DNA of 11,094 nucleotides, from contig DAOWNM010000056.1 in NCBI GenBank assembly GCA_030642565.1, forward strand, positions 1 to 11,094, read 5' to 3'. Source of the stretch: Bacteroidota bacterium. Lineage in GTDB: Bacteria; Bacteroidota; Bacteroidia; Bacteroidales; GCA-2748055. Below, piece by piece: positions 1 to 6,831 of the stretch; position 1 is the first letter of the stretch; each line of letters opens with the position of its first letter. A program made the translations under genes and the position numbers. The notes beneath the pieces are model-generated. The model had not been told where the DNA came from, did no database searches, and saw nothing but the letters and a program-made list of their open reading frames with translations.

Positions 1-5
1 GCACC

Positions 6-20
6 CCCGATACCATCGGG
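6..20. repeat. Short hairpin CCCGAT-ACC-ATCGGG
   Basis: Six-base perfect inverted repeat with a three-base loop at the window edge. No T-run follows on the + strand, and on the minus strand the window ends, so terminator function cannot be judged. It could be the end of an upstream gene's terminator or a dispersed intergenic hairpin. The rest of 1-150 is AT-rich with no gene visible. Confidence 0.3.
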
Positions 21-85
21 ACAAAAATGAATTTAAAATGGATATATATTAATATGGAATATGAAATTTGGCCCGAATATTGAAC

Positions 86-114
86 TTGTATTGGTAATAA
101 ATAGATTATTTTAG
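86..114 (+). promoter_or_regulatory. Candidate Bacteroidota promoter of the c554-like cytochrome gene
   Basis: TTG at 86-88 and TATTTTAG at 107-114 are 18 nt apart, close to the Bacteroidota pattern of a -33 TTG and a -7 TAnnTTTG. The -7 box deviates at one conserved position, and AT-rich DNA gives such matches by chance. It lies 36 nt before the ATG at 151. Confidence 0.3.
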
Positions 115-150
115 CATATTAAGTCTAGAATTATTCAAAAACAATTAGCT

Positions 151-681
151 ATGTTAACAAAACGAATCTTTACTTTCGCACTTCTGGTCTTCTTTGCAGG
201 CGGTACCCTGATGGCCCAGAATTTTAAGTACATTGGCGCCTCTAAATGTAAGATGTGCCACCTCAAACCTGCCAAGGGAGAGCAATATAATGTATGGCTG
301 AAAGGTCCCCATGCCGGCGCCATGAAGACCCTGGCAAGTGAAGAATCAAAGAAAATTGCAGCTGAGATGGGAATTGCCGATCCCACCACCGACCCTGCCT
401 GTATCAAATGCCACTCCACTGTTGGAAGCGTTGATGCCAAGCTTATAGCTTCAGCCAAAATGGCTGAGGGGGTTTCGTGTGAGTCGTGTCACGGACCCGG
501 AAGCATGTACAAAGGTGCCTCCATTATGAAGAACCGTGATCTTGCAATGCAAAAAGGCCTTGTTGATCCCACTGAGGAGCTATGTAAAACGTGTCACAAT
601 GAGGAGAGCCCTACTTATAAGCCATTTAACTATGCGGAGAAGGCGGCCTTAATTGCCCATCCCAATCCTTCCAAGAAGTAA
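151..681 (+). CDS. Secreted tetraheme cytochrome c, cytochrome c554-like
   Basis: This 176-residue protein has a cleavable signal peptide (about residues 1-22, ending LMAQ) and four CxxCH heme c motifs: CKMCH at 33-37, CIKCH at 84-88, CESCH at 110-114 and CKTCH at 145-149. The opening YIGASKCKMCH, followed by QYNVW and a conserved GPHAGAM, resembles the cytochrome c554 family, periplasmic multiheme electron carriers. The physiological partner is unknown. The ATG at 151 is chosen because the signal peptide begins there. The gene is monocistronic, with a strong terminator 35 nt after its stop, and faces a respiratory operon on the other strand, so it may exchange electrons with those cytochromes (inference). 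Heme attachment would need a cytochrome c maturation system, which is not in the window. Confidence 0.9.
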   Translation: MLTKRIFTFALLVFFAGGTLMAQNFKYIGASKCKMCHLKPAKGEQYNVWLKGPHAGAMKTLASEESKKIAAEMGIADPTTDPACIKCHSTVGSVDAKLIASAKMAEGVSCESCHGPGSMYKGASIMKNRDLAMQKGLVDPTEELCKTCHNEESPTYKPFNYAEKAALIAHPNPSKK

Positions 682-715
682 GGGTTGCAATCGTTATCTT
701 ATTTTGTTTATTTTG

Positions 716-745
716 AATCCTCTGGTGAAGAGCCAGAGGATTTTT
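716..745 (+). terminator. Rho-independent terminator of the c554-like gene
   Basis: A perfect 10-bp stem (AATCCTCTGG at 716-725 with CCAGAGGATT at 733-742) has a 7-nt loop, and its 3' arm runs into TTTTT (741-745). On the minus strand the hairpin is followed by A-rich sequence, so it works in the + direction only. It abuts the end of the cytochrome remnant on the opposite strand. Confidence 0.85.
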
Positions 746-747
746 AC

Positions 748-1045
748 TTAGTGCGCCCGAGTTGGAGTTGTGCAGGATATCGTGGTGGCCGTGGCACTCT
801 TTACAGCTGGGTGCATGGAGGTCATTCTTTAACAGGGCCTGTCCGTGAACCCCTTTCACATTATTAATCATCTCCGGGGTATGACAGTTTCCGCAGTTGA
901 CCGGTTTCAGATCATCAACGTGTGGAAACCTTTCATCTGCCGCATCATGCAATCTTCGTCAGCCTGTGCAAATGCCAGGCTTGTAACTGAACCAGTCAAA
1001 AGGAATAGGATGAGCCAGATTGTCTTAACTCTTCTGAATGGAAAC
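748..1045 (-). pseudogene. Remnant of a secreted multiheme cytochrome c
   Basis: Two minus-strand frames together look like one damaged gene. The first (about 1029 down to 952) encodes a signal peptide, KTIWLILFLLTGSVTSLAFA, followed by QADEDC. GTT stands where the initiating ATG would be expected. Near 952 the sequence continues in another frame with DERFPHVDDLKPVNCGNCH, a second heme motif CKECH, and HGHHDI, a sequence typical of periplasmic cytochrome c3-like proteins. The likely first heme site is damaged: the sequence reads C-M-M in one frame and then H-D in the other, as if a few bases were lost inside CMMCHD. The homology stops near 748, where the neighbour's terminator begins, so further heme sites are gone. 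The remnant sits downstream of the cytochrome b gene in the same direction and was probably the last gene of that operon. A GTG-initiated 60-codon reading from 1089 exists but is unlikely to make a functional product. Confidence 0.75.
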
Positions 1046-1084
1046 CAGTGATGGGAAGGTAAAATAGTGATTATTGCATAGTTA

Positions 1085-1112
1085 TACACCCAATACCGGG
1101 ATGTTGGGTGTA
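1085..1112 (-). terminator. Hairpin after the cytochrome b gene
   Basis: A perfect 9-bp inverted repeat (TACACCCAA at 1085-1093, TTGGGTGTA at 1104-1112) with a 10-nt loop lies 32 nt after the cytochrome b stop. The minus-strand tail (TAACTAT) is only weakly T-rich, so it may attenuate or stabilise the message rather than terminate it. If it terminates, the decayed cytochrome downstream is cut off from its operon. Confidence 0.45.
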
Positions 1113-1144
1113 ATTTATATCAAGACTGAATACAGATCAGTTCA

Positions 1145-1768
1145 CTACTCGTGCTCTTCGTGGTATCCGTTCAGCATGCTTTTAAAAAGGGTAAGCGGTT
1201 TATCTCCCAGGGTGCAGGTGTAGAGGTGAATCAAAAGGAAGATGGAGAGTACAAAACCCATTATCTGGTGCAGGAAGCCGGTAAGGGCAAGTCCGCTGAT
1301 TCCCAGTACCTGGTATACTATAATCTCCGGAAACAGAAGCCCTAAACCAGATATAATAATCAATGGCATGCATATATACATGACCGCAACATAGGAGATT
1401 TTTTGCAAAGGATTAAACTTGCGATCTTTATTGATGGGAAAGGGGTGGGCCTCTTTTTTAAAGATACCCCCTATGTAAAACTGCAACTGGGTCCACAGAT
1501 TGGCACCCATGTCTTTTTTCCAGCTGCTATAGTACTTCCCGTTTCCCGATACCAGATTCCCGATCACAAAGAGTCCATAGTTGAAAGTTAGTACAATTGC
1601 AGAGACATTGTGGATGATGACTGCCACATCAAACCTTATAAAACCAGCATCTATGGAGGCGTAGTGAAATCCGATTCCAGTGAAGAGAAGCAACAGGAAG
1701 GAGAGGGCATTGATCACATGCCAGATCCTGATCCAAACCGGGTATAAATATATTCTGTGGGTAGCCAT
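1145..1768 (-). CDS. Membrane cytochrome b, b561/hydrogenase-formate dehydrogenase gamma type
   Basis: This 207-residue integral membrane protein has about four hydrophobic helices (roughly 15-34, 48-72, 124-146 and 160-184). The early WIRIWHVINALSF and the FNPLQKISY stretch before helix 3 resemble the diheme cytochrome b subunits of Ni-Fe hydrogenases and formate dehydrogenases. Candidate heme b ligands are H17, H53, H167 and H181, each in or next to a helix. Such subunits pass electrons between the quinone pool and a periplasmic partner. Here the partner is probably the seven-heme cytochrome encoded directly upstream, because its stop codon and this ATG are separated by one base, which implies translational coupling. 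No hydrogenase or dehydrogenase catalytic subunit is in the window, so the direction of electron flow is unknown. Confidence 0.88.
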   Translation of the reverse strand: MATHRIYLYPVWIRIWHVINALSFLLLLFTGIGFHYASIDAGFIRFDVAVIIHNVSAIVLTFNYGLFVIGNLVSGNGKYYSSWKKDMGANLWTQLQFYIGGIFKKEAHPFPINKDRKFNPLQKISYVAVMYICMPLIIISGLGLLFPEIIVYQVLGISGLALTGFLHQIMGFVLSIFLLIHLYTCTLGDKPLTLFKSMLNGYHEEHE

Positions 1769-1769
1769 G

Positions 1770-2741
1770 TTAATCTGTTTTTTGTTTTCGAATACGCAAA
1801 AATGTGTGGAACGCTATTCCCAGTATAGTTAGTCCGAGAATCAGAAAACTGAATTTATCCATGAGAGGAACCTGATTAGCTCCGATAACGTAAGTGTTGT
1901 TCATCATAACTCCGTTTACAAAACCGGATCTCCGGCCTTCCCTGCTCTGGAATTTATAGAGGGTATGCATGAGACGTGAGTCGGAAGAATGGCATTCCGT
2001 GCAGCGTTGAACTGCTTCGGTTTTGGGCAGGATCTTATGGGCAATGAGGATGGAATCATTGATCTCTGTATGGCACTCAATGCACCTGACACTCCTGATG
2101 TGTGCAGTCTGATTGGGCAGCCAGTCATGTGCATCAAGCACATTGATCTCTTCCCTGTCGGTCAGCAGGGTAAAGCGGTCAAAATTTGCATGGCATTTCA
2201 GGCACATGTTGTTATCATACAGGATCGCTTCTTTCAGGTCATCGGCATTTCGCATAAACACCTTGTAGCTATGCGGATCATGGCATTTCCAGCAGGTAAA
2301 CTCATCTATGTTGTGAATACTCTCCTGAAACTCCGTCTCGATATCCTCGAAATGGTACTGGGCAAATGTCTCATCGTAGCCATGACAATCCATGCATAAA
2401 AACTGCTCTTCAACCCTGGTTTCGATGTTATGTGGAAAGGTGTTAAAATCGTAGGAGTGACAATCAGTGCAACTGAATGTTTTGTGCACAGATGTGTAAT
2501 AGGCCTCCCTGTCAATGATCAGGTCGGGGTACATACGTTTATGTATAGACCTTTCTGAGCCGGGATCTTCGATTTTGAACTTCATCTCTCCGTGGCATCG
2601 CAGGCAGGCTTCATTGTCGTTCACGAAGTCGTTCACTTCGAAATAGGAGGGTTTCAGTTTTATGGTGTCATCCGGCTGAGCCATAAGCGTGGATGCTGCA
2701 GCCAGTAGTAGGATTGAGATAACTCTGGTTGGGATAGTCAT
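1770..2741 (-). CDS. Seven-heme periplasmic cytochrome c with C-terminal membrane anchor
   Basis: The protein has 323 residues. An N-terminal signal peptide (about 1-21, ending LMAQ) is followed by seven CxxCH motifs: CLRCH 46-50, CTDCH 91-95, CMDCH 116-120, CWKCH 150-154, CLKCH 180-184, CIECH 220-224 and CTECH 247-251. Many further histidines could be distal heme ligands. A single hydrophobic helix (about 297-316), then a basic tail RIRKQK, anchors the C-terminus in the inner membrane with the heme domain in the periplasm. This layout suits a quinol-linked electron relay fed by the adjacent cytochrome b. The start lies 5 nt after the stop of the beta-barrel gene and the stop 1 nt before the cytochrome b start, so the genes are one operon. 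I do not recognise a named family beyond multiheme cytochrome c3-like; the substrate is unknown. Confidence 0.9.
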   Translation of the reverse strand: MTIPTRVISILLLAAASTLMAQPDDTIKLKPSYFEVNDFVNDNEACLRCHGEMKFKIEDPGSERSIHKRMYPDLIIDREAYYTSVHKTFSCTDCHSYDFNTFPHNIETRVEEQFLCMDCHGYDETFAQYHFEDIETEFQESIHNIDEFTCWKCHDPHSYKVFMRNADDLKEAILYDNNMCLKCHANFDRFTLLTDREEINVLDAHDWLPNQTAHIRSVRCIECHTEINDSILIAHKILPKTEAVQRCTECHSSDSRLMHTLYKFQSREGRRSGFVNGVMMNNTYVIGANQVPLMDKFSFLILGLTILGIAFHTFLRIRKQKTD

Positions 2742-2746
2742 TTTTT

Positions 2747-3580
2747 TTAAAACCTGATTGTGATGTTAAATCCAAACTGAAAATCTCCATCAAAAGGATT
2801 GTTGCTGTTAAAAGCAATACCGTGATTCCTTACGATGTAGTTATAGTTAGAAGCAAAAACCCTGAATGAATGGGTGCTGGTGCCGATCTCCACGCCCAGG
2901 GCCAGGTTCGGATATACCTCCTCATCGGCCTGAATCAGAGGCTGGTCATATTCAAATATAATGGAATGAAATCCCAGTACCTGAAAACGTCCTCCAACAT
3001 TGATGGCAGCATTGACATTGTTGTATCCTTCCGGTACCGCATTGAAGTAGACAAAGGTAGGGGCTACCTGTAAACTGATCCTGTTTCCGATCCTGCTGGA
3101 TACGATGAGCTGGTTCAGGTAAGATGCACGGTAGGCAAACTTGTACTCATCTTCAGGTCCGAAGTATTTGCTGTCGCGTGCATCCAGAACCACGTTACCA
3201 TGGTAAGTGAGTGAAACAGGCATCTTACTGGTCTGTGTCAGGATGCTGTATTTCCACTCCAGGTCCTGGAGCATATAGTTGCGGGTGGTTCCGAAACCCA
3301 GCATGATTTTGTCGGTAATCCCGTAAGAGATCCCGATGCGTGTATTGGCACTTCCATAAATTCCGAAAAGGTCTGCAATTTCGGCTATCTCAGAAAAACG
3401 GTGTTGAATCTCCAGTACCATCTGACCTTTATAAGGATTGGCAGTGGTCTGATTGTCGACCAGGGTCAGGGTTTCAAATGCCGGAGCAACAGGTTCCGCA
3501 TCATTTTGAGCGTTTAACAGACCTGCAGATAGAAATGCGAGGATGCAGGCAATAGTGGTCAGTTTGGTATTTTGTTTCAT
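2747..3580 (-). CDS. DUF5777-like outer-membrane beta-barrel protein
   Basis: From the ATG at 3580 this encodes 277 residues: a signal peptide (MKQNTKLTTIACILAFLSAG, cleavage near LNAQ) and then a run of alternating amphipathic strands ending in an aromatic terminal strand, FGFNITIRF, typical of outer-membrane barrels. The segment LTLVDNQTTANPYKGQM followed by EIQHRF and a GFGTTR motif matches my memory of the DUF5777 family, Bacteroidota beta-barrels often found near cytochrome genes. The in-frame ATG 18 codons upstream is rejected because it would put a charged, non-signal extension before the signal peptide and overlap the preceding gene. The function is not established. In this operon the barrel could be a channel or a scaffold for heme proteins at the outer membrane (inference). 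Confidence 0.85.
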   Translation of the reverse strand: MKQNTKLTTIACILAFLSAGLLNAQNDAEPVAPAFETLTLVDNQTTANPYKGQMVLEIQHRFSEIAEIADLFGIYGSANTRIGISYGITDKIMLGFGTTRNYMLQDLEWKYSILTQTSKMPVSLTYHGNVVLDARDSKYFGPEDEYKFAYRASYLNQLIVSSRIGNRISLQVAPTFVYFNAVPEGYNNVNAAINVGGRFQVLGFHSIIFEYDQPLIQADEEVYPNLALGVEIGTSTHSFRVFASNYNYIVRNHGIAFNSNNPFDGDFQFGFNITIRF

Positions 3581-3599
3581 AGTTATTGGATTTATCATA

Positions 3600-3959
3600 T
3601 CAATTGTCCTGGGCTCCTTCGTCAATCCAGCCAAGGATGATTAGTAACTCTTCTTCATTGGCACGTCCCCCGTGAGTGCCGGAAAAAATTTCATACAGGG
3701 AACTTGAACAGGGGAAATCTGTGTCCACATATCCTCCATCCATAAGCTCATCATAGGACCATCCGGGACTCAGATCGGGAGCCTGGCCGCCACCATGACA
3801 CATTACGCACTTCTGATCAAATATGGGTTGAATATCTGCGGAATAGCTTACGCCAGTTGGGAGATCCTCGGGGCATTCCGGTTTCGGAATCTCATATTTT
3901 GTACAACCTGACAGCATCATTACCAGGGCTCCGGTCAGTATTATCAACATTCTTCTCAT
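3600..3959 (-). CDS. Monoheme cytochrome c lipoprotein
   Basis: From the ATG at 3959 this encodes 119 residues with a lipoprotein signal peptide and lipobox MLSGC (lipidated C19). A single heme motif, CVMCH at 51-55, follows SYSADIQPIFDQK, the usual lead-in of small Bacteroidota cytochrome domains in which the heme site is followed by a Gly-rich turn (GGGQAPDL). The C-terminal half (SLYEIF, GGRANEEELLIILGWIDEG) resembles the end of such domains. No clear distal methionine stands in a usual position after the heme site, so the sixth heme ligand is unclear. It is the first gene of the cytochrome operon, 19 nt before the barrel gene. As a lipoprotein it probably sits on the outer membrane beside the barrel (inference). 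Longer upstream starts, such as 3965 or 4085, would precede the signal peptide unnecessarily. Confidence 0.85.
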   Translation of the reverse strand: MRRMLIILTGALVMMLSGCTKYEIPKPECPEDLPTGVSYSADIQPIFDQKCVMCHGGGQAPDLSPGWSYDELMDGGYVDTDFPCSSSLYEIFSGTHGGRANEEELLIILGWIDEGAQDN

Positions 3960-4089
3960 ATCCATACAGTTTATAATTCTCAGCTGAACGTTGCTGCGTT
4001 TGAAGATCTTAAAGATAGAAGTTATGAAGATGAGAAAAAATAAATCAAAGGGGGATTGAATAAGTTTTTTATGTGGATAGATCAACTTA

Positions 4090-4396
4090 ATGATTGACCT
4101 GTATCAGTACAGCATTTTTCAGTATATTGTGCAGATTGGGAAAAGATTAGTCCAGAGGATAAAACCAGATAAGTTCTGTATAGGATGCGATAAATGTAAT
4201 AAGAAGTCACCGCTGTTTACTTCTCTTACTGATAATGAGCTACGGCTCCTCAATGAGGACCGCTATTCTGTTCGATTTCATAAAGCTGAAGGAGTTTGAG
4301 AGGAATCAGATCATCAACCTTGACGGGCGGCAAATTGAGGTGATGGATTCCGACAGGCTATATGAGATATCTCAAAGGTTAGAGTTCCTTATTTAA
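4090..4396 (+). pseudogene. Internally deleted Crp/Fnr-family regulator
   Basis: The first frame (ATG 4090, stop 4297-4299) carries a Cys cluster CIGCDKC followed by NKKSPLFTSLTDNELRLLNE and YSVRFHKAEG, typical of the start of Bacteroidota Crp/Fnr regulators, just before the cyclic-nucleotide-binding-like beta-barrel. In the next frame (about 4280-4396) IKLKEFERNQIINLDGR and then IEVMDSDRLYEIS match the extreme C-terminus, after the helix-turn-helix. An intact regulator has about 220-230 residues, so roughly 120-130 codons (effector domain and HTH) are missing and the ends are fused out of frame. The junction falls in AAAGCTGAAGGAG, which reads as KAEG in one frame and KLKE in the other, suggesting a deletion between short repeats. 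It lies divergent from the cytochrome operon and may once have been its oxygen- or redox-responsive regulator (inference). Confidence 0.75.
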
Positions 4397-4410
4397 GGTG
4401 ACCATGGGGG

Positions 4411-4424
4411 TGTGGTGCACCACA
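4411..4424. repeat. 14-bp perfect palindrome TGTGGTGCACCACA
   Basis: A gapless perfect palindrome between the Crp/Fnr remnant stop (4396) and the convergent serine hydrolase stop (4431). It has no T-run on either side and no room for a loop, so it is not a classical terminator. It could be a dimeric protein binding site or chance. Confidence 0.35.
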
Positions 4425-4430
4425 TCTCGT

Positions 4431-6008
4431 CTATTCGTCTACCCTCTCCAGGTCAAGATCCTGAAAATCGTAGCTGAAATCGATATCAGGCGAAACTCCT
4501 TTCATGCTGATACGTTGAGCTTTTCCCTCTTCATCCAGACTGAAAATGGCAAAGGCATCCGCATCCAGCTCACGATTTTCCCATTTGATGATAAATGCAT
4601 TGGCTCTGTAGAAATAGAGAGGACCTGTCAGCGCCGGTGAACGGAGCGAACTGAACCAGAGTTGATCGTCCTGCAGATAAATCCTGATTCTGCCAAACCA
4701 TTTGTCCTCATAGATTCCGGTATAGTCGTCGGGTTTGATATGGTCGTCATTTGCAGCTTCAACCGTTTTCCAGACATGCTCCACTTTGGCCTTTGCACTA
4801 CCTGAATTTACCTGGAATGATGCCAGGTACCGGTCGGTCCAACCGTAGTCGTCCAGTCCAAGGTAACCATCTACGATGGTTTGTGAGACAGCACGGAAAA
4901 CTTCTGCACCCCCGTAATAAGAGTTGGTCAGCACCACCACACCCAGGTTCAGATCCGGGATCATAATGGTTTTTGACAGCATCCCCGACAGGTCGCCTGT
5001 GTGTGAAACGCTCATCTTCCCGTTCATATCGCCCAGTCGCCATCCAAGCCCATAACCTGAGAAATGGGGATTATATCTGCTGTTGGGCCTTACGGGAATG
5101 GTTGTATGTATCTTCCACATTTCGCGCTGACTGGCAGCAGAGAAGAGTTGATGTTCCAGGTTAGTTCCATATTTCCCTTCGTTGAGATGGACCAGCATCC
5201 AGCGGCAGAGATCATCCACATTGGACAACACGGCGCCCATGGCGCCATTCATTTTTTCCGGATCATGCTCATGCCAGGCAATGGTTTTCAGCGTTCCGTC
5301 TACGGCCAGGTGGGGTGTGGACAGATTTGTTAGTTCGCTCATGCTTACCGGCAGGGTGCAGGAGTTGTCCATCTCCAGCGGATTCAGAATTCTTTGTTTG
5401 ACGAAACTCTCCCAGCTCTCTCCGGACACCCTTTTGATGACCTCTCCGGCAATTACATAGAGGACATTGTCATAATCATACTTTGTTCTGAATGCCGACA
5501 CCGGCTCGAAGTGCTGAAAATTGGTTAGCAGGTCCGCCATGGTAAAGTCCGATCCGCTGGGCCAGAATTGCAGATCGCCGGCACCCAGACCCAATCCACT
5601 GCGGTGGGTCAGCAGATCCTGGATATTGAAATTCTGCGACACATAGTCATTGTACATCTTAAACTCAGGGATATGGTCTATGACCCGGTCCTGCCAGGAC
5701 AATTTACCCTCCTCAACAAGGATGGCCAGTGCAGCAGATGTAAATGCCTTGCTGTTGGAAGCGATGGCAAACGAGGTGTGTTCATTTACCTTTTCGCCCG
5801 TATCAATAGATTTCAGACCGTATCCTTTTGCATGAATGATTTCACCATCTTTTACAACTCCTACTGCTACCCCGGCCACGGTAAATTTCTCCATGGCATC
5901 TTCTACCAGTTTGTCAATTTCCCCGGGTGTAAGCTGTCCCGATACCGGGATCAACAGGATTAAAGCGAACAGAAGGGTGAAGAGAATTTTCAGGTTTGTT
6001 TTTTTCAT
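4431..6008 (-). CDS. Secreted serine hydrolase, beta-lactamase/class C PBP fold
   Basis: This 525-residue protein has a signal peptide (about 1-24, ending PVSGQ). The catalytic SxxK motif is S84-N-S-K87 in FAIASNSKAFT, the YxN motif is Y179-D-N181 in KYDYDNVLYVIAGEV, and the third-box HTG is at 336-338 (SVSHTGDLSGM). These are the hallmarks of the PF00144 beta-lactamase family, which includes D-aminopeptidases, esterases and carboxypeptidases. The C-terminal domain (about 400-510, PDDYTGIYEDKWFG onward) resembles the DUF3471-type beta-domain often attached to this fold. Substrate cannot be told from sequence; a peptide, ester or lactam are all possible, and calling it a resistance enzyme would be unjustified. 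The ATG at 6008 directly follows the stop of the methyltransferase gene with no spacer, so the two are probably co-translated. No clear terminator follows. Confidence 0.92.
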   Translation of the reverse strand: MKKTNLKILFTLLFALILLIPVSGQLTPGEIDKLVEDAMEKFTVAGVAVGVVKDGEIIHAKGYGLKSIDTGEKVNEHTSFAIASNSKAFTSAALAILVEEGKLSWQDRVIDHIPEFKMYNDYVSQNFNIQDLLTHRSGLGLGAGDLQFWPSGSDFTMADLLTNFQHFEPVSAFRTKYDYDNVLYVIAGEVIKRVSGESWESFVKQRILNPLEMDNSCTLPVSMSELTNLSTPHLAVDGTLKTIAWHEHDPEKMNGAMGAVLSNVDDLCRWMLVHLNEGKYGTNLEHQLFSAASQREMWKIHTTIPVRPNSRYNPHFSGYGLGWRLGDMNGKMSVSHTGDLSGMLSKTIMIPDLNLGVVVLTNSYYGGAEVFRAVSQTIVDGYLGLDDYGWTDRYLASFQVNSGSAKAKVEHVWKTVEAANDDHIKPDDYTGIYEDKWFGRIRIYLQDDQLWFSSLRSPALTGPLYFYRANAFIIKWENRELDADAFAIFSLDEEGKAQRISMKGVSPDIDFSYDFQDLDLERVDE

Positions 6009-6758
6009 TTAAAGTTTTCGTGCTATATAAAATCCGTAACTGTAATATTGCCTGTATTTCTTATACATCTCAAATTCTAATTTATTACTGGCGACCAGGT
6101 CAATGGCCTCCTGGCTCTGTTTCTGTCTCTCAAGGAACGATTTGTAGCTCTTCTGCAGGGGCAAATAATAGTGATCGATCCAGCAATCCTCCGGCAGGAT
6201 AAAATGAGCCATAGTTTCGAATCCCATGCTTTTCAGCACTTCCAGTTTGCCCGAAACTGTTTCAATTTCGGGGTACTCCCGTTCCCAGAACTGCTCCAGC
6301 TCTTCCGGTCTGGTGTGGGTGGTCCAGGTGATTTCAGACAACGCCAGGATCCCCCCGGTTTTCAGATGTCTTTTCCATAGGCTGATCCCTTTTTCAAATC
6401 CCATGATGTAGACGGCTCCTTCCGACCAGATCAGGTCAAAAATGTCATCTCCAAATGGTAAATTGTTCATGGAGGCTTCTACAGGAGTGATTCTGTTATT
6501 CAGGCCTTTTTCCCCGGTCCGGATGGAGAGTACCTTCAGGAATTCCGGGAAGAGGTCCACGGCGGTAATCTTCCCGTCGAGGTAGCTGGCCAGGGTGAGG
6601 GTCTGGCCGCCTGTTCCGCACCCGATATCGGCAATCTTCAGGTTCTTCTGGCTCATCAGACCTGTAAGTTCAATGGCTTTTTCTGTTACTTGAGGACTGC
6701 CCGGTCCCTGCCTTTGGTTATGCTTATGCAGGTCAATCAGCAGATCAAATTCATTCAT
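6009..6758 (-). CDS. Class I SAM-dependent methyltransferase
   Basis: This is a 249-residue cytosolic Rossmann-fold methyltransferase. SAM-binding motif I is IADIGCGTGGQ (42-52), the acidic end of strand beta2 is D68 in ITAVDLF, and the strand-4 region is FDLIWSEGAVY (107-117). The N-terminal RQGPGSPQVTEKAI and C-terminal HFILPEDCWIDHYY are, as I recall, shared with uncharacterised Bacteroides methyltransferases of known structure, so the protein is full length. The natural substrate is unknown, probably a small molecule. Its stop codon abuts the ATG of the downstream serine hydrolase, suggesting a shared pathway or only shared expression. Upstream lies an inverted repeat that may carry its promoter. 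Confidence 0.9.
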   Translation of the reverse strand: MNEFDLLIDLHKHNQRQGPGSPQVTEKAIELTGLMSQKNLKIADIGCGTGGQTLTLASYLDGKITAVDLFPEFLKVLSIRTGEKGLNNRITPVEASMNNLPFGDDIFDLIWSEGAVYIMGFEKGISLWKRHLKTGGILALSEITWTTHTRPEELEQFWEREYPEIETVSGKLEVLKSMGFETMAHFILPEDCWIDHYYLPLQKSYKSFLERQKQSQEAIDLVASNKLEFEMYKKYRQYYSYGFYIARKL

Positions 6759-6776
6759 CAGTACCAGTTTTTAACT

Positions 6777-6810
6777 GTTCAAGGTACACAAATAATCATA
6801 CCTTTGGAAC
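6777..6810. promoter_or_regulatory. Imperfect inverted repeat carrying a TACCTTTG -7 box
   Basis: GTTCAAGGTA (6777-6786) is mirrored by TACCTTTGGAAC (6799-6810) around a 12-nt centre, with a two-base bulge. The right arm contains TACCTTTG (6799-6806), a perfect match to the Bacteroidota -7 consensus on the + strand, pointing at the MFS remnant. The left arm gives TACCTTGA on the minus strand, a weaker match pointing at the methyltransferase. It could be a divergent promoter with an operator. No convincing -33 TTG is seen. Confidence 0.4.
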
Positions 6811-6831
6811 TATTTGAAATCTCCAGACAGG

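Noticed and set aside
685..867. Plus-strand ORF of 60 codons after the c554-like gene
   Set aside because: It covers the terminator hairpin and runs opposite the cytochrome remnant, with no protein-like features.
1989..2399. Plus-strand ORF of 136 codons inside the seven-heme cytochrome gene
   Set aside because: It is antisense to a clear multiheme cytochrome; its cysteines and histidines are by-products of the CxxCH codons on the other strand.
5568..5963. Plus-strand ORF of 131 codons within the serine hydrolase
   Set aside because: Antisense to a gene with complete catalytic motifs; no features of its own.
4431..6008. Calling the hydrolase an antibiotic-resistance beta-lactamase
   Set aside because: The motifs fit the broad PF00144 family and the C-terminal domain is typical of non-lactamase members, so substrate cannot be assigned.
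6690..6831. Reading the MFS region as one 169-codon plus-strand ORF starting at 6690
   Set aside because: Its first half overlaps the methyltransferase start antisense and lacks MFS similarity; only its last part (from about 7068) matches the transporter.
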